Virus record (IMG/VR): IMGVR_UViG_3300021083_000495
Location: 1-52,698 of that record
Direction: 5' to 3' (one strand)
DNA: 52,698 nucleotides
From: a virus
The position numbers were made by a program, and so were the translations under genes. The notes beneath the pieces are model-generated. The model had not been told where the DNA came from. It made no database searches and saw nothing but the letters and a program-made list of their open reading frames with translations. Position 1 is the stretch's first letter. The number at the start of each line of letters is the position of its first letter. Below are positions 26,498 through 34,825 of the stretch, in pieces.

Positions 26498-26698
26498 CTA
26501 CGGTAAATCGGCAAGATCCTCTTCGAAGTAAATATCTAGAAGATACATTAGCGCCTCACCATTATCTCCATCTCCGCCTGATTTAAAGCAAAAATAATCA
26601 TTATTTTGTGTAAAGTCAATAGCAGCAATATTGCGATAAATTTCCTCACTTCGTGGATCGTGTGGAATTCCTTTTTCCCAGCGTTCCTTTACAGTCAT
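26498..26698 (-). CDS. small conserved hypothetical protein (accessory insert)
   Basis: This 66-residue acidic protein has the recognisable signature 'FKSGGDGDNGEALMYLLDIYFEEDL', here shown in part, known from small phage and bacterial hypothetical proteins. It is the first gene of the two-gene minus-strand insert. The promoter at 26705-26733 would place the transcription start at or just before the ATG, so a leaderless or near-leaderless message is possible. Function unknown. Confidence 0.65.
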   Translation of the reverse strand: MTVKERWEKGIPHDPRSEEIYRNIAAIDFTQNNDYFCFKSGGDGDNGEALMYLLDIYFEEDLADLP

Positions 26699-26704
26699 TT
26701 TCCC

Positions 26705-26733
26705 ATAATACCATTAAAAATAACTATTGTAAA
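26705..26733 (-). promoter_or_regulatory. sigma-70-type promoter of the minus-strand insert
   Basis: On the minus strand: TTTACA (-35), a 17-base spacer, and TATTAT (-10) with an upstream TGG (extended -10). Both hexamers match consensus at 5 of 6 positions. The ATG of the 66-residue gene begins 6 bases after the -10 box. Confidence 0.65.
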
Positions 26734-26753
26734 CATTGTAGAGGTACATTCTC

Positions 26754-27272
26754 ATGACATTTGACGCAGCAGAGTTAGCAAAAACAGCTCGTATATTGGA
26801 CGAATCGGATAGGCCGAATTCTGACCCAGAACTTCAGAAAATTGTAGGGGACCCGGATGATGCGAGAATTTCAACTTTCGCTCAGTTCGCCCCCAATCCC
26901 CGAGGTACTCTTCTTCCTAACCCTCTTTCACCTGTTGAAGGAGATGAGATATTTTTCGCCTATCTTATTCCTGGAGCTAAGTTTCAATCACATGATGGAA
27001 GTCAGTGGATGATTGAAGATTATCCTTGGCAAGGAATGGTGCAGATTACTAATGTATGGTACCCGCGGATTAACGCCCAAGTATCTGTATATGATGTTCG
27101 AAGATCTATAGAGCAATATGTTGAACCCATACAACAGTTTATTCCACCTCCCCCTCCTGGAGTTGATTATTCTGCTTTACGTGTAAAGATTGTAGACGGT
27201 CCAGAAACCTACGGAGCTGGAGACGAATTGTCTACGGGTAGTAGCAAATCATATGTACCTAGCGGGTGGTAA
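26754..27272 (+). CDS. hypothetical virion-region protein
   Basis: This 172-residue protein resumes the plus-strand structural block. The N-terminal half is acidic and linker-like; residues about 55-120 form a compact beta domain ('DEIFFAYLIPGAKFQSHDGSQWMIEDYPWQGMVQITNVWYP', in part). 'PPPPPG' follows, and a short C-terminal tail. GAGG lies 9 bases upstream of the ATG. No family was recognised. The gene order suggests a tail or neck protein. Confidence 0.55.
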   Translation: MTFDAAELAKTARILDESDRPNSDPELQKIVGDPDDARISTFAQFAPNPRGTLLPNPLSPVEGDEIFFAYLIPGAKFQSHDGSQWMIEDYPWQGMVQITNVWYPRINAQVSVYDVRRSIEQYVEPIQQFIPPPPPGVDYSALRVKIVDGPETYGAGDELSTGSSKSYVPSGW

Positions 27273-27287
27273 AGGTCATAAATCACG

Positions 27288-27476
27288 ATGATAGTTTATT
27301 GTCAGACAAACACCTGTAGTGAAGCACACTGTGCCCATATTAGTCAGGCGAAAAAAGGTCATGGCCTCGGCCGAAAACATTCACCTGAATCAGAGCGTAT
27401 GCGTATAGCTAGAAGCCTGTACTGGGCTCGTAAAAAGGGGGTCAAAGGATTAAGTCCTTTGTTTTCATATAGTTGA
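27288..27476 (+). CDS. NUMOD3-like fragment, probable homing-endonuclease remnant
   Basis: The 62-residue frame contains 'KKGHGLGRKHSPESERMRIARS', here in part, which fits the NUMOD3 DNA-binding motif (G-x-KHS-x-E-S/T-x-x-K-I) found in modular homing endonucleases. No GIY-YIG or HNH catalytic part is present. It is wedged between two virion genes and its 3' end overlaps the open frame that leads into the next gene, which has no good start codon. I read it as what is left of an inserted endonuclease, possibly still translated. Confidence 0.45.
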   Translation: MIVYCQTNTCSEAHCAHISQAKKGHGLGRKHSPESERMRIARSLYWARKKGVKGLSPLFSYS

Positions 27477-27504
27477 TTTATCGGGGGCCAATCTTGTAAA
27501 TTAT

Positions 27505-29424
27505 TTGCGGCGGATCATAGAGGAAGCTGTCTCTAAAAATCCCAGATTCAAACAGACTTTGGGAAATGTGACATTCGTTGCAAATACACGTATTGCGTGG
27601 AATGATGTTCAAGTTACATTCACCAACATAACTACTTCAGGCACGAGACTTTCGCCTGATTATTTTATGTGTACCCAAATTGGTCGAGCCATTCTCGCTA
27701 AGGTGGGAGACAAAGATGGGCAATTCATCGAATGGACTAGAGAAACAGATAAAACTCGTCTAACTCCCGATGCTGGTGTTTACTATATCAATGTAGATTT
27801 TTTTGATGACCAGACCAGGGATTTGGGGCTCACGGTACAAAAATATCGATGGATTGAAGGAAAGCTAAAACAGGCTCAAGGGTCTATTGTATATTTTGCT
27901 CCCGGCATTGATGTAACCACAATATCAATGTCAGATGCTGCTACATCTCTTCCGGTACAGTTTACCGGCTTCAACCAAAGTTTAGGAGCATTTGCTTATT
28001 TACTCAATCCTACTCAAACTCTGGTTTGTACTTACATAAGCGGTCCAAACACCGGTCAGCGTCTAGCTCCTCTTACAGAGTATTGGTACGAGCATCCTCA
28101 AAGTGTATCTGTAGTCTCTTCTACAACCGATGGAAATGAACTTATTAATATTCCCAATCCTTACATTTCTGTAACCTTTACGGATCAAAATGGATACGAG
28201 TTACGGCAGGGAATTGATTACAATTTTCAAGGGGATCAATGGATTACTCTCTCGTCTCTATATCCGCTCGGGACTACAATCACAGCCAACATGATAGTGA
28301 AACAGAATCCTTACTATACCACCGGTACAATGCCAGAAAATATTCTGCAAGTAAATATGACAGGCACTGAAACTTTAGCTCCGGATCAAGTGTTTATTCA
28401 TACCCCAGCTGGCACATTCACAAATCCAATTGTTAACTCCGATGGCACACTTACTATTCCTCAACTGCTAACACCCGGGGACTGGCTACGCTGGGAAGTC
28501 AGAGTTAATTCCGGTCAGCAGAAAGCGGTGGCTAAAAAATTGGAATTGAATAGTTTGACTTTAGTGAATCCTTTAAGTATTACATACACCAAGACCGGGG
28601 CTAATGGTACAACATACCCTATAACAGCTGCCCAAGTAGCCACTGCGGACGATACAGAGCTTGTGGGCGTGAAACAAACATCCGCAGGGGTTCCACAGCC
28701 CTTCAATTCCACTATCGCCCCTATAACAGCTACTTTGATTTATGACAATGTATTAACCGTAACAGCGAATAATACATTTCAAGCTGGTGATATGGTGTTA
28801 TTGGGTGCAACAAAAGAGCGATTTTTGAACGGAAGCGTGGTTACGGTACTGGCTTCTGGACTATCTGATACTCAATTTACAGCCAATTTTACATGGAACA
28901 ACTATGTAAATACCACAGATACAGGCACAGCATGGGGACAACGAAAGCTAATATTGCCTGGTTTAAGACTGGCTATAGGTGACAATGTAGTGGTAGGAGA
29001 CCAATGTGCAATTATAGTAAGTCCAACTTTAACAGAGACTTATGAAGTATTTGGTTCCAAGGAAAACCTCTCCTTCACGTTGGAAGTTAAAGCAAATGAC
29101 ATGCAAACAGCTTCTGATCTCTCGGAGATGTTAAAACGGGAACTTTTGATTTATAGTCGCACTAACACTGAAGCGGATGGATTGACTATTTTTGAAATTA
29201 CCAGAAGTTTTATTGGTCAGGCTCGTGATCCCAGCGCCACAGCTCCTAGTTACGTATTTTCAGTTTCAGTAACCGCTTCAGCAGATTGGAAAGTCTATGT
29301 ACCTTTAGTTACACGACTGGCTAGTCTGGAAATTGTTGGCATTCCATACGCAAGCACTAAACTCCATCTTAATCCTCGTTTAGCCGCTTTTGGGAATATG
29401 GTTTTTATCCCTGCATACAGTTAA
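27505..29424 (+). CDS. virion structural protein with one dispersed beta module
   Basis: The 639-residue frame has a TTG start at 27505, but the frame is open back to 27454, and the upstream codons read 'IVDLSGANLVNYLRR', which looks like the natural N-terminus. No ATG or GTG occurs there, so the real start is uncertain. Most of the protein is beta-rich and Thr/Asn-rich. One copy of the 'FLNG...DTGTAWG' module lies at about 28722-28940. The last 150 residues ('LSFTLEVKANDMQTASDLSEMLKRELLIY' in part, 'YVFSVSVTASADWKVYVP') look like a tail-terminator or neck-type fold, by impression only. It is upstream of the sheath. Confidence 0.65.
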   Translation: MRRIIEEAVSKNPRFKQTLGNVTFVANTRIAWNDVQVTFTNITTSGTRLSPDYFMCTQIGRAILAKVGDKDGQFIEWTRETDKTRLTPDAGVYYINVDFFDDQTRDLGLTVQKYRWIEGKLKQAQGSIVYFAPGIDVTTISMSDAATSLPVQFTGFNQSLGAFAYLLNPTQTLVCTYISGPNTGQRLAPLTEYWYEHPQSVSVVSSTTDGNELINIPNPYISVTFTDQNGYELRQGIDYNFQGDQWITLSSLYPLGTTITANMIVKQNPYYTTGTMPENILQVNMTGTETLAPDQVFIHTPAGTFTNPIVNSDGTLTIPQLLTPGDWLRWEVRVNSGQQKAVAKKLELNSLTLVNPLSITYTKTGANGTTYPITAAQVATADDTELVGVKQTSAGVPQPFNSTIAPITATLIYDNVLTVTANNTFQAGDMVLLGATKERFLNGSVVTVLASGLSDTQFTANFTWNNYVNTTDTGTAWGQRKLILPGLRLAIGDNVVVGDQCAIIVSPTLTETYEVFGSKENLSFTLEVKANDMQTASDLSEMLKRELLIYSRTNTEADGLTIFEITRSFIGQARDPSATAPSYVFSVSVTASADWKVYVPLVTRLASLEIVGIPYASTKLHLNPRLAAFGNMVFIPAYS

Positions 29425-29458
29425 ATCGTCTTCAAAACTCTATACAGAGGGTAATTAT

Positions 29459-29815
29459 ATCGCTATTTATGAGTTTTTGTGCCTAACCGAATCCTGCGGA
29501 GTGGTTACTGAACATATTTGTTCTATGGGGGATCGCCCAGATACTATTCCCTGTTCTAAATGTGGTGGTTTGACAGAACAAAAAGTATCACAAATCGCTG
29601 TGCTTACAGGAAATATGTCCAACCCATCCTTAGATGTAGCAATTGGTAAAGATGCCGCCGAACGCTGGGGAATCATTCATGATCGAGCGGCAGTTAAAGA
29701 CAAAATCCGAAAAGAAAGTGGTAAACAAATCTTAGCCAAAGTGGACGGAAAGTATGAACCAAGCACTAAAACTAGGTTGGATTTTGTTAGTACACCAGAA
29801 CCTTTGGATGATTAA
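29459..29815 (+). CDS. FmdB-like zinc-ribbon protein with non-AUG start
   Basis: The protein has the small FmdB-type zinc ribbon: 'IYEFLCLTESCG' then 'DRPDTIPCSKCGG', about 25 residues apart, followed by a charged tail with 'AAERWGIIHDR'. The family normally begins M-x-x-Y-E-F/Y-x-C. Here the matching codon is ATC at 29459, with GAGGG 7 bases upstream. The only earlier start-like codon is TTG at 29390, inside the previous gene, and there is no in-frame ATG before the ribbon. Such proteins accompany structural genes in many large phages. About 118 residues from the ATC. Confidence 0.55.
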   Translation: MAIYEFLCLTESCGVVTEHICSMGDRPDTIPCSKCGGLTEQKVSQIAVLTGNMSNPSLDVAIGKDAAERWGIIHDRAAVKDKIRKESGKQILAKVDGKYEPSTKTRLDFVSTPEPLDD

Positions 29816-29816
29816 T

Positions 29817-30608
29817 ATGGGTGGAAAAAATAGAATAGATATAACAGGACAAAGATTTGATCGTATTTTGGTTCTTAGTTATAACTCAACTAAAAATAAA
29901 ATAACTTATTGGAATTGTATTTGTGACTGCGGTAAAGAGAAACTTATTAGTGGAGCATCTCTTCGCAACAGATGCACACGTAGTTGCGGATGTCTTGCTC
30001 ATGAAATCAGGATAATGAAAGGTAAGAAGACTAAAAAGAAATGGGTAGATATAACAGGACAAAGATTTGGTAAATTAGTAGTTCTTGGATATACCGATGA
30101 TCGTAAGAGAGGCTATGCTATTTGGCGTGTTCAATGCGATTGTGGAAGTCCAGAGAAAACTTATTGTACGGCATCTTTGACGAGTCGAAAACATCCAACT
30201 AGAAGTTGTGGTTGTTTATGGCGTAAACCGTTAGGAGAGGCTTGTAGATTGCGCGTGCTTAGAGGATATAAAAGAAACGCAAAAACACGATCGCATATTT
30301 GGGGGCTAACGGATGAACAGTTTTTTATACTTATTCAACAAAACTGTCATTATTGTGGTATGTCTCCATCCAATACGAGTTATGAAAAAGAAAGTAATGG
30401 ACCTTATATCTACAATGGAATTGATCGTAAAAATGGCACTCTTGGATATTTTTTAGAGAACTGTGTTCCTTGTTGTAGACCCTGTAATTGGGCTAAAAGA
30501 CATATGTCATATGATGAGTTTATGGCTTATTTACAACAACTTGTTCAATATCATAATGAAAAACAGACTTTTACTACCTTAAATAGAATGGCAGCAATCA
30601 GTTATTAG
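29817..30608 (+). CDS. HNH homing endonuclease with two N-terminal DNA-binding repeats
   Basis: Two copies of a zinc-knuckle module occur: 'DITGQRFDRILVLSY ... WNCICDCG ... RSCGCL' and 'DITGQRFGKLVVLGY ... WRVQCDCG ... RSCGCL'. A C-terminal HNH-type domain follows: 'CHYCGMSPSN', 'NGIDRKNGTLGYFLENCVPCC' (in part), 'CNWAKRHMSYDEF'. The two DITGQRF units also share near-identical DNA. Free-standing endonucleases of this kind cut intron-less alleles and spread their own gene. It stands alone between a zinc-ribbon gene and the sheath gene. The start at 29817 (one base after the previous stop) gives 263 residues. Confidence 0.85.
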   Translation: MGGKNRIDITGQRFDRILVLSYNSTKNKITYWNCICDCGKEKLISGASLRNRCTRSCGCLAHEIRIMKGKKTKKKWVDITGQRFGKLVVLGYTDDRKRGYAIWRVQCDCGSPEKTYCTASLTSRKHPTRSCGCLWRKPLGEACRLRVLRGYKRNAKTRSHIWGLTDEQFFILIQQNCHYCGMSPSNTSYEKESNGPYIYNGIDRKNGTLGYFLENCVPCCRPCNWAKRHMSYDEFMAYLQQLVQYHNEKQTFTTLNRMAAISY

Positions 30609-30619
30609 GAGATATTATT

Positions 30620-33600
30620 ATGGCCTTGTTTAGTTCATATGCCGCACCCGGAGTTTTTACATTTGAGCAGTTCATTGCTCAAGCAGCAACAGCTAATGTA
30701 GCAGTTAGAATTCCTGTATTTATTGGTGAAGGTCAACAATTTTTCACCTTCAATAACGTGGAATTGTTCCGTGGGTCTTCATCAGTTGCAGATGACCAAT
30801 CAGTGAATGAAAATATTTCCGATCAATGCGCTTCGGGGTTGACTCAAAGTTTCCAAACCACATTTTACCCAGTGGTAGATGGCTCTGGAAAAGGTATTAC
30901 CACAAATAACCCAGCCTTAATTCAATGTCAAGCCGTTTATTCCAACGGTAATGTGGTTCCTGTCACTGTAATTTCACTCGTTGGAGCAACCGGACAATTT
31001 GTAACTCAAGATATCATCCCTGCTGGTACTGATTTAACAATCTCATACTATTTCAAACGCGGTGATACTTATATCCAACAAGAAAATGATACTTTTCAAG
31101 TACCACAATACGCCGTACAAACTGTAGCTGGTGGACCAAGTGGGTCACCCGCTGGTACAGGTTCCATAACTCTTAGTTTAACAAAACCAGGTGCTACAGG
31201 TAATTTAGTTACACTTCAATTTATTAACAGCGGCAAGAATATACCCGACGCTCAAGCAGTAATAGGTGCGGGGACCGATGCAATCACAATTGATATTAGT
31301 GGCCCCACAGGTCAATATTTTGGTGGAATCCGTACCTTACAATCTCTCTACAATTTAGTAAACCTTGGAAATATTCCTACTTTGGATGGTGGGTATTTAA
31401 CTTCTGGTTCCATTACTGGTGACCCATCAGCTCAATTAACAGTATCAACAGGTGCAACGCCATTCGCGGGCGGTGTGGGTCAAGGCAGTAACACAGTCTT
31501 CCAAGTACAAAATATTCCAATTACAGATGGGACAAATGGTGGAATTGTTACCACAACCCCAACAAATGTAATCGCCATGGTAAACGGAAATCCAGTTACA
31601 GTATCCGCAGTTAACGGTGCTCAAGGTCTTGTAACTCTTGCTAGTAGTGTAGCTTACGGTCAGACTCTTACATTCACTTATTACACCAATACTTGGCAAA
31701 ATACTTATGATCTTCTCCCTAGCGCAAATGTAGCCAGCATTACTCAAATTGGTTTAGGTCCAAACACTAGTACATACAACCTTGATGTTGATTTTAGTTT
31801 GGGTGTAGCTTATGACAGATTGGGCAATCCTGTAGCTAATACGGTAAACTGGGGTAATAATGTCAGCACTGTGTTGGGTACGGATAATACAGGTGATACG
31901 CCGTTCAGTCCAGCGGAAGTTCTTACAACCTCGGTCGATGAAGTTGTGTGGCTCCGACTTTTGTCTGGCGCTGTAAATGGTAAAAATGCTGTATTCACTT
32001 TACCGGATACACCAACTACTGGAAGTGGAAATGCAACACCAACTAATAATCCAAATTTGGTAACTGTATACGTTGGCGTAAATCCATTGGTAGCTTTCCA
32101 GAGTGGGGCTGTTACAGTAGCCGCAGTGAATGGCTTGGCTCAACAAGTAACTTTATATAATCCTCCCCCAGCTGGCACCAATGTGTACGCATCTTACTAT
32201 CGCAATACTTTAGAAGATCAAGAGTACACTCTTACTGTAGTGCAACCAGGATTTTCCGGGTTCGGCACATATGTAATTCAAGATAACTTGAATCGTTATA
32301 TGCCCCTGGTAACTTTTAATGCTGGATCATCTTCTGTAACTCAAGAAGGGGCATTCGCGGCTACTGGGATCGTGTACCCATTCAATTTCTCTGACGCAGT
32401 AGATGATAATGGGTCTCCAACTGAAACAGTAACTCTTACTTTCAACAATGATGGCAATGCTACTGTGATTGGAGCATCACAGGCCACCCTTACAATTCCA
32501 TTCGCATCAGGCTCTTTGACATTTGTTGCTAGCACAACAGGGGTGGGGGGAAATGATGTTCAAATTGCAATTGATACAACTACAATTAATCCTCAACCAG
32601 TCGTAGTTCAGGGGAATTTAGTTACAATCTATGCCTTTTGGAACGGAACTCTAAATACTTCTGCTCAAATTGCTAGTTATTTTCCATCCGCTGAAACTAC
32701 AAATGGTGGACAAATCACAGCTTTATCCCCCAGTGGATCGCCCAGAGTTACCGCGGCAACTAGTTTGACGGGTGGACAAAATGCTACCACAACTCCTGTG
32801 ACTCATAGTTATACAGTTACATCTAATTTAGCCACGGGCACAGGTACGGGCGGAAGTAACATCGGGTACTTAGACCAAACCTATATTGATTTGGTTACAG
32901 GTTTCCGTGTAACAATCGTCAATCCAGCAGACCATGTAGCTTACGGAATTACATCACTGCCTCAGAGTTACAACTTTGTACCGGGAGACAGGCTGGTATT
33001 CAATGTAAACACCCCAGCTACGGGGAGTTCTCCAACATCCGCTACCTCTCTGCAACAACGTTATACTGGTACCCCTAGTGTACCGCCTTGTCAATCAAAT
33101 AATGAAGTGGCAATTTTTGGTTGTACAACAAAAGTAACCAGTACATTTGGTTCAACAGCAGGAGATTCAGTAATTGTTACCACAGTAAGAGGAAGCGGCA
33201 ACGAGCCCGCCATCGGAACTTACTATTATGTAAGTTACACAACAAATAAGGTAGCATCTGATTATGCTTGCAAAATTTACACCAATCCTTCAGATGCTTA
33301 CGCCGCTTACGGACAACCAAGCACGATCAATCGTCTGTCTTTAGGTATTCAACTAGCAGCGCTGAATGGTATGCAGACCTTCGGAGCCATTCAAGTACCT
33401 GTTCAACAGGGAACCAATCTCGCTTCTAGTGCTGATTACATCGCTGCTTTGCAACAACTCAAAAGTAATTTACCAGGGTTCAATACCAAGGCGAATGTTG
33501 TAGTGCCTTTGTCCAACGACCCAGTGGTACACCAAGCCCTCAGCAATCAATTGTCCTCACAGGCAACTGCACGTTATAAAGGTGAAGCTATTGGATTCGT

Positions 33601-34267
33601 GGGATACAGTCAATTCACAACAGCCAATCAAGCTCGCGCAAATGCCCGTTCACTGCTCAATCAGCGTGTAGTTGCAATCGGTAATGCTGCGGCCGGTGTA
33701 TTGGTAACAAACTCTACAACCTTCCAAGCGGATGAATATTTAGTTGATGGACCATTCATGGCGGCGGCTTTAGCTGGTGCAAACTGCAATCCAGCAAATG
33801 ATGTGGCAACCAACTTAGTTCTACAAAACCTCGTAGGATTTAGTCGATTGCTGATTACATACGACGATGCAACAATGGATTTGATGGCAAGTGATGGTTT
33901 GACATTACTCTTGAACAACAACGGAGCTTTACAGATCAGAGATTATCTTACCACTAATCCAGCAAACGACTTGACCAGGATACCAACATCAACAACAATT
34001 GCTGACTATACAGCGCAGGCGTTTAGAGCTGATTTACAGCAATTCGTTGGGCGCAAGATTAAGGATAGTTTACTCACAGATATCACCAATGTATGTATTG
34101 CTCGTCTGACATCTGAAGTAAGCAACTATATCATCACAGCGTATGATACACCTGAGGTTAGAGAGAATCCAAATGACCCGACAGAGGTTGATGTTACTGT
34201 GACTTTTAAACCTATGTTTTGTTTGCTTTATTTGGTAGTGACTTTTAATGTCGTAACTGTGTTATAA
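30620..34267 (+). CDS. tail sheath protein
   Basis: This is the contractile tail sheath protein. The C-terminal third (about residues 860-1210) fits the family: 'YYYVSYTTNKVASDY', 'GIQLAALNGMQTFGAIQVP', 'LRSLLNQRVVAIG'-type sequence, 'VDGPFMAAALAG', 'ITNVCIARLTSEV', and the ending 'NPNDPTEVDVTVTFKP' plus the hydrophobic last strand. At 1215 residues it is nearly twice the length of the T4 sheath protein. Residues about 70-540 contain three copies of a beta module inserted as decoration. AGGAGA precedes the ATG at a good distance. The sheath polymerises around the tube encoded at 37000 and contracts during infection. Confidence 0.88.
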   Translation: MALFSSYAAPGVFTFEQFIAQAATANVAVRIPVFIGEGQQFFTFNNVELFRGSSSVADDQSVNENISDQCASGLTQSFQTTFYPVVDGSGKGITTNNPALIQCQAVYSNGNVVPVTVISLVGATGQFVTQDIIPAGTDLTISYYFKRGDTYIQQENDTFQVPQYAVQTVAGGPSGSPAGTGSITLSLTKPGATGNLVTLQFINSGKNIPDAQAVIGAGTDAITIDISGPTGQYFGGIRTLQSLYNLVNLGNIPTLDGGYLTSGSITGDPSAQLTVSTGATPFAGGVGQGSNTVFQVQNIPITDGTNGGIVTTTPTNVIAMVNGNPVTVSAVNGAQGLVTLASSVAYGQTLTFTYYTNTWQNTYDLLPSANVASITQIGLGPNTSTYNLDVDFSLGVAYDRLGNPVANTVNWGNNVSTVLGTDNTGDTPFSPAEVLTTSVDEVVWLRLLSGAVNGKNAVFTLPDTPTTGSGNATPTNNPNLVTVYVGVNPLVAFQSGAVTVAAVNGLAQQVTLYNPPPAGTNVYASYYRNTLEDQEYTLTVVQPGFSGFGTYVIQDNLNRYMPLVTFNAGSSSVTQEGAFAATGIVYPFNFSDAVDDNGSPTETVTLTFNNDGNATVIGASQATLTIPFASGSLTFVASTTGVGGNDVQIAIDTTTINPQPVVVQGNLVTIYAFWNGTLNTSAQIASYFPSAETTNGGQITALSPSGSPRVTAATSLTGGQNATTTPVTHSYTVTSNLATGTGTGGSNIGYLDQTYIDLVTGFRVTIVNPADHVAYGITSLPQSYNFVPGDRLVFNVNTPATGSSPTSATSLQQRYTGTPSVPPCQSNNEVAIFGCTTKVTSTFGSTAGDSVIVTTVRGSGNEPAIGTYYYVSYTTNKVASDYACKIYTNPSDAYAAYGQPSTINRLSLGIQLAALNGMQTFGAIQVPVQQGTNLASSADYIAALQQLKSNLPGFNTKANVVVPLSNDPVVHQALSNQLSSQATARYKGEAIGFVGYSQFTTANQARANARSLLNQRVVAIGNAAAGVLVTNSTTFQADEYLVDGPFMAAALAGANCNPANDVATNLVLQNLVGFSRLLITYDDATMDLMASDGLTLLLNNNGALQIRDYLTTNPANDLTRIPTSTTIADYTAQAFRADLQQFVGRKIKDSLLTDITNVCIARLTSEVSNYIITAYDTPEVRENPNDPTEVDVTVTFKPMFCLLYLVVTFNVVTVL

Positions 34268-34368
34268 GTTGGGGATTAATAGATAAATCCAATAACTAGA
34301 GCGCAAGCCGCTCAAGCTGGAGTTTAAGCTATGTGTAAATGTCTTAGGAAAAAAGGGCAAGGAAAAGT

Positions 34369-34815
34369 ATGAAGGTTCACGCGATCTTGACTCAAGCTAA
34401 CGGAATCATAAGTATCCAACTCCAATGTTTATTTGTTGGCGACCCCACAGATACTAGTGACAAGCAAAAAATTGCTGCTTTTGGAGATCCCCAAATTAAC
34501 ATCGCTGGAAATTTTAATGATCCCAATAATCCATCGTTTACTTTTGCTTTTCCTTTAACAGAACAATGGGTGGGAATTACAACTCAATTATCGAGTTTTA
34601 TAGTACGATTCATGGAAGCCTTGCCAGGACCTCAAAATCCAAATATCCCGGCTCCAATACAAGGACCTTTGGACTGTGTAACAAATAATCCAAGTGAGGC
34701 TTGTCAAGCATGGGCAAATATTATGATGACAGCAGGCACAGGTAGAATTGCACAGGCAATGGCAATATTACGATCACAAGTGGTAGTTCCTACAATTTCA
34801 GATACAACTGTATAG
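34369..34815 (+). CDS. hypothetical tail-region protein
   Basis: This 148-residue protein follows the sheath gene after a 101-base gap. It has a beta-rich N-terminus ('HAILTQANGIISIQLQCLFVGDP', in part), a middle with Pro and Asn, and a short C-terminal helix. The ATG overlaps the TGA of a 13-codon frame (34331-34372, starting MCKCLRKKGQ), which could be a coupling leader. No family recognised. Its position suggests a tail protein. Confidence 0.55.
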   Translation: MKVHAILTQANGIISIQLQCLFVGDPTDTSDKQKIAAFGDPQINIAGNFNDPNNPSFTFAFPLTEQWVGITTQLSSFIVRFMEALPGPQNPNIPAPIQGPLDCVTNNPSEACQAWANIMMTAGTGRIAQAMAILRSQVVVPTISDTTV

Positions 34816-34825
34816 GGGAAAATGA

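Noticed and set aside
34268-34368. Short hairpin GAGCG/CGCTC and a 13-codon frame after the sheath gene
   Set aside because: A 5-base stem is not significant, and the 13-codon frame is supported only by its ATGA overlap with the next gene. Mentioned with that gene but not listed separately.
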